Shown here one piece after another: positions 11,641 through 22,109 of a stretch of 64,000 nt of DNA; within the stretch, counting starts at the first letter, position 1, and every line of letters begins with the position of its first letter. The notes under the pieces are model-generated. The model worked only from the letters and a program-made list of their open reading frames with translations, was not told where the DNA came from and ran no database searches. A program made the position numbers and the translations under genes. The stretch lies in NCBI GenBank assembly GCA_014058105.1, contig JACGCM010002205.1, positions 3,472,001-3,536,000 on the forward strand, in the 5' to 3' direction. The DNA comes from Kingdonia uniflora. Taxonomy: Eukaryota; Streptophyta; Magnoliopsida; Ranunculales; Circaeasteraceae.

Positions 11641-11689
11641 ACTAATTGCATAAAGTTGCTTAGTTTACGGCTGCATTTATTAAGTTGCA

Positions 11690-13170
11690 TCTGACATCAT
11701 TTTTGGTCGTCAGAGACTGGTATAATCTCGAGAGATCAAAGCGAGTGAAAGCATTTCGATGTGGTGAGTACGATGAATGCATTGGAAAAGCAAAAGCTTC
11801 TGCTAATATTCTTAATAAGAAAGTCGTGAAATATGCTCGTAGAGAAGATGCAATTCTTCATGCCCTCAAAATTGAAAGTGCTCAAAATGGTAAAGGACAT
11901 GAAGAATTTTGCTCCTAAATCAGTACTTTAGATGATATAAAAAATGATCCATTGATTAAAGAACCACAAAATATGTCTCATCCTTCCAAAATACACGAGT
12001 ATATGGCTGGGGAAGTCAATATTTCTAAGGGGAACTCGAAAAGGTGACTAAAAATCCCTAATGATTCAGAGGATGATGGGTCTAAAGGGAGTAAGAGAAT
12101 GAGAGGTCTTGAAGATCTAGGCATAGGTTCACCGTCAAAAAGGAAAGAAAATATAATGTTGTCACATGAGCCACTTCAATTAGACAATGCTCATTGATGG
12201 AGTCGATTTTAGGCAATGGTTTGCCTAATGGTAGTTTCAGACACAGTAGTGGGGATACTTATATATCTCTAAAAAAATACCATCTCAAGCTGCACATGCT
12301 CATGAAATTCTGAAGAGAAAACATCGTCGCCGTCAACTGAGACAGGTTTTGGAGAGTTCAGTTATGGCGTTCGTTCCTGTTTTTTTCGACGAGGATGCAA
12401 GCCCGAATCAGTTTCCTCATCAGGGAGTATTGGAATCTATTGACTCGAGAAAAAAAAGCATTGCAGCTGTTATTAGTATTAAATCAGATTCTACTGGGAA
12501 TTCATATGAGAAAGAGAGCTCGATAAATGCTTCTGATCACACTGGTGATGTAGAAGTTGATGTTGCAGATGTTCATCTTGAAATGAAGAATGATGAACTT
12601 TCCCAAAAGTCTGAACTCTGGGAGAACTACCGTTCAGACGGCTTGTTTGATGTGTCATTCACCGAGGAAGAAAAATAGACTGAAGGTTCTTCTGTACTAT
12701 CATCTTCTGTATCTAAAAGGTAGGAATGTGGTGTCCTCAGAAGGCAATCTAGTACATGTAGAGGTGAGTCTATATCCTTGAGCAATGAACCACCTGACGA
12801 CTCCGGTGGTTCCACCAGCTTTGTTATTCCTATTAATGAATATAAAGCGGTAGATATAAGTATTTCAAAGTGGCAGCTGAAGGGGAAAGGGAACTCAAGA
12901 ATCCATGGAAAACAAAATGGGAAAGGTCTAGAATCATGGAGATCACCATTAGATTCCAAAGACATGCTTTGGTCAGAAAATCGTGTGAAACTTAAAAAAT
13001 CTGAAAGAATTGAAAAACAAAGAAATGGTTCTCTTCATTGGAGGGATTCGATTTCACTCTCAGAAACCCTGAGAATGGATCCTAATTATTTATACAGTGG
13101 GCCTCACCACCGCCGGCCTCATTTCAGAAATTACTCCAATTTTCAGATTTCAGAAAGTCAAACGCACTAG
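11690..13170 (+). pseudogene. Captured PWWP-domain protein fragment (At1g51745-like)
   Basis: The frame at 11700-11915 reads RDWYNLERSKRVKAFRCGEYD, then KYARREDAILHALKIE. This matches the C-terminal end of the PWWP domain and its following helix in the plant family typified by At1g51745. Further on, in shifted frames, come KRKHRRRQLRQVLESSVMAF (about 12310-12370) and PPDDSGGSTSFVIPINEY (12790-12850), both landmarks of the same family. The order is collinear, but stops and frameshifts occur at 11917, 12040 and 12676. The start of the PWWP fold is missing. Orientation matches the SRPK fragment, opposite to the transposase exons. Confidence 0.72.
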
Positions 13171-13445
13171 TTAAAAAACAAGCACTAGAAAGTTAAATGC
13201 AAGACCAAACACTAGAAAGTAAAATGCAAGAGTCTTTTTTTAGTGTGGATTGGATCAAAAAAAAATTGTTGTGAAGATTTGTATTTTTTGTTCATGGAAA
13301 AGTAATTAAAAAATTAAAATCCAAATAAAACTCTTGAGTGTGAATAGAAATTTTACCACTTTTTCCTCAACGAATGTCGTGGGGAAGGGTCCATCACTGC
13401 GAGTATGACCAATTAAGAAGGAATCTGGCCAAGTAATAGTTGGGT
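13171..13445. other. Junction stretch between PWWP fragment and transposase exon
   Basis: Contains a short near-duplicate (cactagaaagttaaatgcaag / cactagaaagtaaaatgcaag, about 13180-13230). No gene is seen. Confidence 0.35.
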
Positions 13446-14496
13446 CTACTTCCATCGATTAAGAACAAGTAGAAGACAACTCAAATCACCATCAATCATA
13501 TATAAAGAAATAGGAAAATTCAAAACTAATAAGCTAACCATTTCATCAGCCACTCTGAATTCCCCTTTTGTCCCTGTCGCATGAGGGGTTAACATCTTTG
13601 ACCTATTTATCTTGTTCCTTTCCCGACTAGCTTTAACTTCTTTTGTAGAAGTAAGGTTGACAAATCGAACCCAATCTTCAGGTTCAGTCTTTTTTGGGCA
13701 GTTCTTCTTCCTCTCATCATCTATATCGCACTCTTCGTACTTTTTCCTAAGTATTTTATTTCCATTTCTCCACATGGTATTAGCTGATTTCATAAGTTTT
13801 CTTTTTGCTTCTTGAGGAAGTACATATTTTTCCTGTTATTAGTAGAAAATAAAATCAGTAACAAAATAACAACATTTATTCAATACACGAATAGTAGCAT
13901 AACTAGTTTTAAATTACACATATCGTCTCCCAAACGGTATCTTTGAGCTTAAGAGGAACGGCTAGCCAACTTGGATAATATGGAGGAATATGTTCTCGCA
14001 CTAGGTTGCCAAAACGAGACATAAATTTGGTTGAATTCTTTCAAACAACATGTCCTAGCAACGAAAATCTCAATCGTATCTTTGGTTTTGAAGAACCTAT
14101 GGAGAATATTAAGTATTAAGAAGGCAAAATTAACCTATGACAGATATATTTATTAGGATTAGCATAACGAACTGACAGTTTTTTTCATAAAATGACATAT
14201 CTACGAATTAATCATGAATTAACAACATATATAATCGTTGTTAATTACCCTTTTTCACGTAATGTCGCCTTAAATAGAGAATAAAATGTTATAGAACTAC
14301 CTCCACCTGATATATCAAAATTCTCATGTGATCCCCCAACATGTATAGGCAAAGGTATAGGCAACTGCTCCATAGAGTTTAATGAGGATGACAACGATCG
14401 TGATGGGGGTAGCATCTTGAAACCAAAAAAAAATTCACTCGTGTAAGAAACTATTACTATGATAGCTACATTTATATAATATGCCACGAATACCAC
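13446..14496 (-). pseudogene. Transposase_24-type gene, 5' exons
   Basis: On the minus strand 14245-14496 gives a Ser/Pro-rich N-terminal segment (LPPSRSLSSSLNSMEQLP). 14110-13925 reads IRLRFSLLGHVV, stop, NSTKFMSRFGNLVREHIP, then WLAVPLKLKDTVW. 13793-13520 reads ANTMWRNGNKILRKKYEE, then DWVRFVNLTSTKEVKASR and NRSKMLTPHATGTKGEF. The blocks R.hvP..W..vp...K..vW and W...v.....S...R..N..NRskl...HttG are characteristic of Transposase_24. A TGA in place of CGA interrupts the middle exon, so the gene is dead. Its downstream exons sit at 8380-8695 and 7900-8151. Confidence 0.72.
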
Positions 14497-14583
14497 AATT
14501 GCACAAAACCAAAAAGCAAGCTAAAATTTAATAAGCAATTATGTAAGAGAATAAATAGTGGGGACAATAGATATCATATTTGT

Positions 14584-14856
14584 TCATTTGATGATACAAT
14601 TAAAAAAAAAGGCATACAAATGGTATCTATTTGTTGCACTAACTAAAACAATAGTCAAGCCTTTTTCAATAGCCTTCATCACCTCCAGTTCTGCAACTGA
14701 AGAAGGCTGATTGATACCATGATAAGCACAAAATACAGTTCCCCCATGGTTTTTGACAAGACCTCCATGCCCACCTCTAACATCAGTATGAGACCCATCT
14801 GTGTTGAGCATCCAAATCCCATCACCAGGAGCAGTCCAGGAGCAATGTATTTGCAT
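14584..14856 (-). pseudogene. RNase H-like (RVT_3) fragment
   Basis: The minus-strand frame reads CSWTAPGDGIWMLNTDGSHT, then GGHGGLVKNHGGTVFCAY and SSVAELEVMKAIEKGL. This is the W..P..G...lN.DGs...G.GGlvrn..G...E..A pattern of the plant RVT_3 RNase H-like domain, found at the C-terminus of non-LTR retrotransposons and in host proteins. Only the first half of the domain is present. It could be another captured fragment or a LINE remnant. Confidence 0.65.
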
Positions 14857-14900
14857 TTTTAAATGATAAACACAGATTTAATGTTACAGGTATAGCATAA

Positions 14901-15671
14901 TTATCTTTCCCTGTTGTTATCCCACTTCTTACCTATATTGAGGTTCTCCCAATCTATTCTGAAGTTAGATTCTTCGTTGATGTTTTGAGTGGTAGATGGT
15001 TTTATGCATTACGAGTTAAACCAATCAGCATTTACATAGTTCTTAGCAGGACCCTTATGCTTTATAATTTTTTGATCATCTTCTGTTACCAATTTATAAC
15101 ACTTTGGTGCAAAGAATATGCCTTCCTTTATAAAACACTCTAGCTTTAACAAACCTAATACCTTGGATGATACATATTCTTCAGAAACGGGTTTTCCTAG
15201 AATGATTGAATTCGTATCTGCATAATAACAGTCATCTCTCAACGTAAATTGGTACATATAAATCCGAGCATAAGCTGTGATGGCTGCTGATATTTGTACA
15301 GCCGAGTTCTTAGGAGGACTCCAGTCAAAATCTCTTACATATCCTGCATTACCTATATAACTGACGATGTAGTAATCATTGCTTAGTTTATTACCCATTA
15401 TGATTTTCTCCCTCTGTGTTATTTCGTCGTATTTATCCCTCTTACAAATTTCAGTAATAGTACTTTCAGGATTGATACCGAATCTCCCATAAAGAGAGTT
15501 CATTAGTATCTTATAGCCATACGATATTGTATCATCACCGCTTTTCTTAGCTTTGAGTCGGCTCTCATAGACTTCAAAAATAAAATTCTTGAATAGAGTC
15601 GGTTTTTTCTCAAAAGTACAACCCTTTAGCGGGAATATTTTATACCCTAGCTTCTGTGCATATCTTAACTC
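14901..15671 (-). pseudogene. dpo: Mitochondrial-plasmid-type family B DNA polymerase, C-terminal part
   Basis: The frame includes ELRYAQKLGYKIFPLKGCTF, motif B KILMNSLYGRFG and a motif C reading YYADTNSIIL. Family B polymerases normally have DTDS there, so the second catalytic Asp is Asn. Downstream KCYKLVTEDD and KHKGPAKNYV follow the usual palm/thumb order. A TAA at 15007 interrupts the frame, but the same frame continues with NFRIDWENLNIGKKW to about 14901. This is the polymerase type of linear protein-primed plasmids of plant mitochondria. It is inactive because of the stop, the motif C change and the insertion upstream. Confidence 0.8.
15654..15671. repeat. Target-site duplication (left copy) of the HSDH retrocopy
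   Basis: ctgtgcatatcttaactc is an exact 18-bp match to 17074-17091. Both copies encode part of the polymerase residues LRYAQ, proving that the retrocopy landed inside the polymerase gene. A run of nine T (15674-15682) follows within three bases, which is the A tail on the minus strand. Confidence 0.9.
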
Positions 15672-17073
15672 TCTTTTTTTTTGCAAACAAATAATCTCAA
15701 ACAATGGAAACTATCCAACATTATCTCACAATTTTCAAAAGGTTTCTTCTGATAGTTCCTTAGAATTGACATAGAAATTAAATAAACAAACAAACAAACA
15801 AACCCAAACATATCTCTTAGTAAAAAAATTTAGGTTCATTAAAATAAATGGACAAATTTATACTTCATTACAAGTTTCCTCGATCGGTCCCTTCCTCTTA
15901 GCACTTGCTTATCAGAATTTCTTAACATAAGAACAGACAACACTGGTAGTGGCTATTCTATATTTGTCAAGGAAAAAGTTCCTGAAGATCGAGGATATCA
16001 GCCAGGACTCCAGCTGTTGTAGTATCATTGCTTGCACCAGCTCCTTGAATCGCCAAAGGCAGCTCCTTATAGCATCGGCTATATATTTCCACCACATTGT
16101 CGCTTCCTCTCAATCTTCCAAGAGGAGAATCTTTTGGAAGTTCTTTGATGCCAACCTGATAACTTGATCCCTCAATCAAACAGACATAGCGCATCACATT
16201 CCCATTTATAGAAGCAACTTTAGTTTTCTCTTTAATATCTTTACCCAGCGATGGAAGTCCACTAGCCATGAAATCATCTAGAGACATTGTGTTAGGGCCC
16301 ATTTCTTGGGGATACAAGCTTTCAACCGTAATATTATCCATATTAATCCGCCACCCAAGAAGCCGAGTGAGGATCAAAGCCTTTCTCGCGACATCCATTC
16401 CACTGAGGTCATCTCGCGGGTCTGGTTCAATATATCCAAGTCCTTTTGCTGCTTTAACTACTTCGCTGAATGGCTTTCCATCCTCTACTTCACTCACCAC
16501 TTATCCTAGAGTTCTACTCAAACTCCATATGATATGAGCAATGGTATATCCAGATGCAAGTAAGCGATTTATAGAGGTTATCACAGAAAGACCGGCACCA
16601 ACAATTGATTCATGTTAAATGTGACGTGGGTGCAGGACTAACTTCTTATAGTCGTCCATGACAGATGTAAGTAGTTTTTTATTTGCCAGCACAATACAAC
16701 AACCCAACTCAACAGCTCGACATAGGACCCCAATGGTTTCAGAACTAGCAGTGCAATCAACAAATGCCAAACCATTTGATTTTCCCAGTAAGGCAGCGAT
16801 ATCCAAAAATTTTCTCGTTAACTCCAAATTTGTAAATACTTTGCATTCACCAAATGAGGAAAGAGTAGCGAGAGACGACAAAGAGTTCTTGAGTCTGCAA
16901 ATCTCCAACAACAAATAATCATCCTAATCCTTTGTAAACACATTGGAAACGAGTATTAGTGATTTGCTATCACACACTCCAACAACTTTCAACACCAATC
17001 CCTGTTTGTCATGGAGAGACCTGCACGAGACAATTTGTTGGAGAAGCTGTGTTCCGACTCCTCCACAGCCAAG
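15672..17073 (-). pseudogene. Processed retrocopy of monofunctional homoserine dehydrogenase
   Basis: Read on the minus strand it begins LGCGGVGTQLLQQIVSCRSL (Rossmann NAD(P)-binding GxGxxG), just short of the usual start. It continues with LVLKVVGVCDSKSL, then LAFVDCTASSETIG, GAGLSVITSINRLL, EVEDGKPFSEVVKAAKGLGY and EPDPRDDLSGMDVARK. It ends with DNVVEIYSRCY and GVLADILDLQELFP then a stop, the family's natural C-terminus. About 1.1 kb of coding sequence has no intron. About 290 bp of 3' UTR and an A9 tail follow. Homoserine dehydrogenase makes homoserine from aspartate semialdehyde in threonine/methionine synthesis. Frameshifts or stops near 16922, 16615 and 16502 make this copy a pseudogene. 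An exact 18-bp duplication flanks it, as in LINE-driven retroposition. Confidence 0.9.
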
Positions 17074-17091
17074 CTGTGCATATCTTAACTC
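17074..17091. repeat. Target-site duplication (right copy) of the HSDH retrocopy
   Basis: Exact copy of 15654-15671, at the 5' end of the minus-strand retrocopy. Confidence 0.9.
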
Positions 17092-18694
17092 ATCGCTTAA
17101 ATACACACCAACAAACTTCCCTTTTGGAAATAGTAAAGTACCATTCTTATCCCTTATGGGTAAGAAAGGTTTGTCAATATTCTTAGGGGTAATAATATAA
17201 GCTTGTATGAAGCCATAGATAACAGATAGATCAACACCTCGCATATTACCATTCCATACTGGCTTACTGCAAGGCATAGGATAGGTTTTCATGATGAAAG
17301 GATGCAATAAGTTCACATCACAGTAGTAAAGATTTTTACCGCATGGTTTATACATGTCAGCATGCCCGCCATAGTAAGCAGTTTGAAAGAACTTATCTTC
17401 GTTCCTGTTTGGAATATGGATCGGGAATTCTTTGTCATTGTAATACCTAAATCTATAGATCTTCATTGCTAGCGAAGACAGGGTTAAGCACGAAGTTATG
17501 TCTATTCCGTATTTTGTCCAATAGATCTCTTGAGCCTTATACACAACCCCTGCTAAAAGACGTATATCCTGCTTCATATAATAAAGTTGTTGATCTCTCT
17601 GATTCTGAAGCGTCGATAAGCTAACTTCATTATGAAGGATCGATCCTTTGCAACCTAAGTAAGGACATAGGGTCTTAGCCAATTCAGCTAGACTTTCTGG
17701 GAGAAGGGTAAGAGAATCCCGAAATATCAAAATATTTTTCCCTTATATACCTTTAGCGTGTAAATCCTTAGATTCCTCATGAGAGGTTTAATGGTATAAA
17801 TACCCCCATAGCTAGTATAGTACTTCAAAATCATAATTCCATCTAAACGTGAGAAATTGTGGAAGTATACTATTCTAATCCCTGTAAAATTGGCTACTTT
17901 TTCTAAAGACTCTAGAAACCCAAATATAGTTATATTACTTCTATCTTGAAAATCTGACAAATCAGGATTGTAGTTTTCGCTGAAAAAGGTTATGAATTTA
18001 GAATCTTATAAAGCTCTAATTTTAATCCCTTGTTCTACCACTAGGTAATTAGCTACGTAAGGCTTGTGAATAGAATTGATAAGAATAGTCTCTAAATCGG
18101 CTACAATGAAAGACTTTTTGTCCTTTATTGAAGGTTTTATAGCGGTTATATAAGTTTTGTAACTACGCTTCCTACCCCGTACTATAGTTAGAACCTCTTG
18201 AGGTATTCTACCACTTAAGCCAGAACTCAATAGATCCCAAATTTGGGAACAATTTCATCTGAGGAAAGAACCAACTCTTTTACTACCATATCTATCGAGT
18301 ACATTCTAATGAATACAGCTGAGAGAAATAAGCCGTCATAATTATCTGCCTTTACTTTCAAGAAATCTAGAATCTGCTCATATACTGTCATGTTAGGATG
18401 CGCATTACCGATAGAGTTATCACTTAAACTAATAGCATAACCAATAATATAAGGAACATCACCGGAAGGTACTTTCATTATATACCCTATTATAAACTTA
18501 GTATACTTGAACTCCTGACTGTAAGCATACTTTATTAAGAGTGGCATTATAGCCAATACAATCAGTTCATACTGTGAGCATAGCAGATATGGTTTTTTGA
18601 AACCTATTCTAGCTATTCGTAAACCCAAATAAGGATCATGGAAACTATCCCTATCTACTACAGATTTCAAACATTTTAAAGAATGCTTGAACAT
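17074..18694 (-). pseudogene. dpo: Mitochondrial-plasmid-type family B DNA polymerase, N-terminal and palm part
   Basis: In order on the minus strand: 18694-18227 (MFKHSLKCLK; PYIIGYAISL); 18230-18006 with FIVADLETI (Exo I, DxE); 17960-17727 with VYFHNFSRLDGI (Exo II-like, the usual Phe-Asp being Leu-Asp); and 17730-17085 with YYMKQDIRLL (Exo III, YxxxD) and YYCDVNLLHPFIM (motif A, where SLYP has become LLHP). The frame then reaches DELRYAQ and runs into the retrocopy. Frameshifts separate these segments. Motif order and spacing match protein-primed plasmid polymerases. It probably reached the nucleus with mitochondrial or plasmid DNA. The N-terminal limit is uncertain. Confidence 0.8.
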
Positions 18695-18699
18695 TACTT

Positions 18700-19525
18700 A
18701 AAACTATCCCTATCTACTATGAAACTTAATGTGTAATTATTGGCACTACTTTGGGGGCTAATTAACAGCAAGACAAATGTACATTAATGCAAAAAAAATG
18801 AATATCAACAATAATCATATGCGCACCATAAAATTTGCAAAAACGGGGATAATCAAAAAAACAATGATTAAATTTTGTTGTTTACTTTGGGGGCTTGAAA
18901 GAGTCTTCAACTTGACGTCACAACTTACGTGTTATCACCTACAAAAACAAACAAAGATACAGCTTCAAAAACCAATGCGATGACTTCCATTTTGATGAGC
19001 ATAAGATAATAGGAAAATAAAAGGTCTCCATAAGTAGTATGTTTAATAGTAATTAAGAAAAAGAAACAAACAACAAGTATGAATATGAAGATCAAGTTAA
19101 TTAGCAAAGATGAACAACATCAATTTAATTGTAGTAAACTCCCAAGGATTGTTTATTTTTGGAATCATCTCTTAACTATTAAGAAAAACCAATTCACCAA
19201 AACCCCCTAGTTTAAACTTCAACTCTAACTATTTTTCCCTAATTCCTTCAAACACATTGTCATTTTTGGAATTATCTCCACACCTATCTATTATGGATAT
19301 ATATATATATATATATATATATATGACAAAATGATGTAACTTTTTTGTATTGGAAAACTAAAAGAATACAAGGCACGAAATTAACATTTTTTTAAAAAAA
19401 ATACTGTAAATTAGTGACCATTTCAATTTAGTTAAGGTTAAAATGAACACAGAGTATGCAAGAACAATACCAATTCCTCTCATTTCCTACTAGAACTTCC
19501 TTCACTAGCTGAAATCACAATAAAT
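18700..19525. other. Spacer with a TA microsatellite
   Basis: No gene is recognised. A (TA)n run occupies about 19296-19324. The part nearest 19500 is probably the 3' flank of the transporter copy. Confidence 0.5.
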
Positions 19526-19528
19526 AAA

Positions 19529-20551
19529 TTAAACCTTGTCATCTGAGTTATCATATACAAGAGGAAACATCTCCATCCAATTGAGGGGTGTTCGTGGAGT
19601 CTTGGGTATTCCTGGAGTTTGTTGTGAGAGTTTATGTCTCACAAACCCATAAAATGTACACGCAATGAGAGTCACTCCACGCCCAATAGCATTCAAAGCA
19701 GGGATTGGATTTCTAAATATAAGCCACGAAACCATCACAGCAACTACAAGCTTTATATTACCCGTTACATTGAATGTCACGGCTGTTGTGGAATGGATGA
19801 CATAAAAGATGGAAAAGTTGAGACAGAAACCCAACACTCCCGAGGTCAAGATTAAGATAAGGGATGAGCAAAGAGTCTCATGGGTGTGAAACCATACCCA
19901 AACCCCATGACCTTTAAGGAATAAAGCTGGCAGGGCCAATATCATGGTCGCAAAAGGAGTCATGTAGAACACTGTGTTTATGCAGTCGAACTTATATCCA
20001 TGTAGTAGAGACTCTGTAGAGATAGTCTTTATAGATGTAGCTAGGCAAACAAATAAGGCAGCACAAAATCTGAACATATTAAAACTAAGTTCAGCAACAG
20101 AAGTGAGAAGAATCTCTCCTACAATGGGCACCAAAGAAGCCCAGATGCGCCAGTCAAAGTATTTTCTCCAAACTAGCCACTGAAGCACCACTATAGTTGT
20201 AGGAGTGAATGATTTTATTGCCTGCATGAAGGAGACTGGAATATAGCGCAAGCTCACATTCCCAAACACTATGTTGATACAAAAAACAAAGGACATAGGA
20301 AATATCCTTCTCCAACGGTCTTCTGGATTAACCGTTATCAGTGGCTCAACTTTAAGCACTTTGATTGCTATGTATGCTTCAATGGCTGAGCATATAAAGT
20401 GAATGCAAGACACTGTCAGAGGGAACTTAAAATCCAATTTCTAAAAGATGCACTTGTTCATGATAATCACAGTAACATTGAAACCCCAACATTGCAATAT
20501 AGCTAAAAGCGACTGAATCACACTCCACTGACACAATCTACTCTCCTCCAT
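19529..20551 (-). pseudogene. Intronless copy of UDP-galactose transporter 1 (NST/TPT family)
   Basis: The frame from an ATG at 20551 reads MEESRLCQWSVIQSLLAILQ and NVTVIIMNKCIF, then a single TAG. It continues with LDFKFPLTVSCIHFICSA, WRRIFPMSFVFCINIV, SLRYIPVSFMQAIKSF, AVTFNVTGNIKLVVAVMVSW and LSQQTPGIPKTPRTPLN, to a stop at 19529. These blocks and the length of about 340 residues match the plant UDP-GalT1/GONST5 branch of Golgi nucleotide-sugar transporters, with about ten membrane segments. The only visible disablement is the TAG, where the family has Gln. The absence of introns suggests a retrocopy, but no A tail or duplication was found. It lies near the right end of the CACTA element. 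Confidence 0.85.
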
Positions 20552-21225
20552 TGATCCCCAACTCTTTAAACCCAAGATCACCAACACCTCAACAAACAAG
20601 CAATCAATCACACATAAATCTTGCTCTACCACTATACGATTACAGAGGTAGAGAGAGTTTCGATTATAAAGTAATCAAAGTGAAGACTCAAAATGCTTAG
20701 TCTATCTATTATATATAGTTTAACCACATCAATCTACAAGAGAATTAGAGTTTGAAATGAAACTTACTGGAAGATTAAGGAACAAGCAAATCAACAAATT
20801 CGAGAGCAGTAAGTGAATAAATACATTCAGGAATTTGAGAAGCAATTTACTAACCCATCGTTGAGATCAGAAAATACGAGTTTCAGCTTCAGGTTTAGGG
20901 TTTGAGATCAAGTATGTGGGGATTTTGAGTCGGATTTTAAGATCAAGTATGTGGGGATTTTGAGTCGGGTTTGAAAAATTATCTTCCCTCTGTTTCTACT
21001 CTTCTCTGTTTCTCTTCCCTCTGTTTCTATGTTTGTAAGCAATAGCGACTCCAAGAGAGAAAATGAAATTATTGGAGGGAAACCAAAAAATAGGGTCAAA
21101 TTAGAAAATAAAAAAAACCACAGACTCCAATTCTATTTGCCACAGATAAAATCTGTGTCTAATAAACTATAGATAATATCTGTGGCAAAAAAAAACTGCG
21201 GCAAATTGACTATTTTGGTGTAGTG
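20552..21225. repeat. CACTA right terminus and transporter 5' flank
   Basis: 20552-21100 is AT-rich and holds a 33-bp tandem duplication (agatcaagtatgtggggatt..., at 20907 and 20940). Subterminal ccacaga/tctgtggc motifs begin at 21118, and the element ends with ttggtgtagtg at 21225. Confidence 0.65.
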
Positions 21226-21228
21226 AGA

Positions 21229-21600
21229 TAAAGTAGCAGAGAAAGAAAAGGAACATAATAAGATTATGTCATGCATAGATAGACACATGGAGTGGCAAGA
21301 CAGACGGTATAAAAACTTGCAAAAGCATTATCAGAGATTAAGAGAGTATTTTCCCCAGGCAGTTTTTCTCGAAGCAACTCGCTCACAGGTGCTAATGGTT
21401 GTTGCTGCTTATTTCATGGAGGACGTGAGAAGACTTAAGTTTGACAGGGATACCACGCATGACTATCCATCGGGAAGAAGATGTATTTGTAAAGTCGATG
21501 TGGATCGAGGAAACTGTATGAGTGTCATGGAAATGGAGCAAGGTTCTCAACCTGTTAAATTGGTAGAGCAGGGAAAAATTAATGTAGCTACTTAAGCTCT
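21229..21600 (+). pseudogene. 3' end of the coiled-coil antisense gene, unit A
   Basis: The sequence continues the antisense gene broken at 6980. 21229-21260 aligns with unit B 34060-34090. An open frame follows (21266-21595) with YKNLQKHYQRLREYF and VVAAYFMEDVRRLKF, like unit B VIAYFVDKVKRI near 34230. A stop is at 21594. Confidence 0.5.
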
Positions 21601-21779
21601 ATATTTTATGGTTGAACGTCCTCCTATTGTAGGGGAAGGCGTAGCTAACCTCCCATCATCAGAGACAAACCCTTAGAGGTGGCTTGTAGATGTAACATGT
21701 AGAAGTATCTGTAGTTGCATACATATTGAGAGATGAAAGCTAGTTTTACCTTTGCTTTATCTTATGTTTGCTAGAGATC

Positions 21780-22060
21780 TTTGATTGAAAACTGGTATTA
21801 CCTTTGTTTTAATCGCAGATTATGTATAGATGGGCGATTAAAAGCTAGTTTTACCTTTGCTTTAATTTGTGCAGATGGGTAATTGAAAGCTAGTTTTACC
21901 ATTGCTTTAATCTGTATAGATGGGTGATTGAAAGCTAGTTTTATCTTTGCTTCAATCTGTATAGATAGGTGATTAAAAGCTAGTTTTACCATTGCTTTAA
22001 TCTGTATAGATGGGCAATTGAAAGCTAGTATTACCTTTGCTTTAATCTATGTAATAGAGT
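21780..22060. repeat. 45-bp tandem repeat in the 3' region of unit A
   Basis: About six copies of a unit containing gaaagctagttttacc(t/a)ttgctttaatctgtatagatgggt. Read on the minus strand it gives a repeating 15-residue pattern, VKLAFNHPSIQIKA. Unit B has only a degenerate version at 34600-34760. Tandem repeats between integrase and the 3' LTR are a known feature of Tat-lineage elements. Confidence 0.85.
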
Positions 22061-22109
22061 AGAATCTACGTTAGTAGAGAGTCAATTTGGAACTTACGGC
22101 TTCAGACCC

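Larger units (their letters stand above)
6981..21225. mobile_element. 14.2-kb CACTA (En/Spm-type) transposon carrying captured genes
   Basis: The left end is CACTATACCAATTTTAC. The right end, reverse-complemented, is CACTACACCAAAATAG. The 3 bp on each side are aga (6978-6980 and 21226-21228), matching the 3-bp target duplication of CACTA elements. Removing the element rejoins the unit A antisense gene so that it aligns with uninterrupted unit B near 34050-34080. Subterminal repeats lie at both ends. Minus-strand exons of a Transposase_24 gene (7900-8151, 8380-8695, 13446-14496) mark it as Spm-related. No TNPD-type DDE transposase was found, so it is probably non-autonomous. It carries fragments of at least six unrelated genes. 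Confidence 0.88.

Noticed and set aside
16268..16537. Plus-strand open frames across the homoserine dehydrogenase copy
   Set aside because: They are the reverse of a clear minus-strand coding sequence.
21798..21992. A repeating 15-residue protein on the minus strand
   Set aside because: It is an open frame created by the 45-bp tandem repeat (45 is a multiple of 3). No start or domain context.
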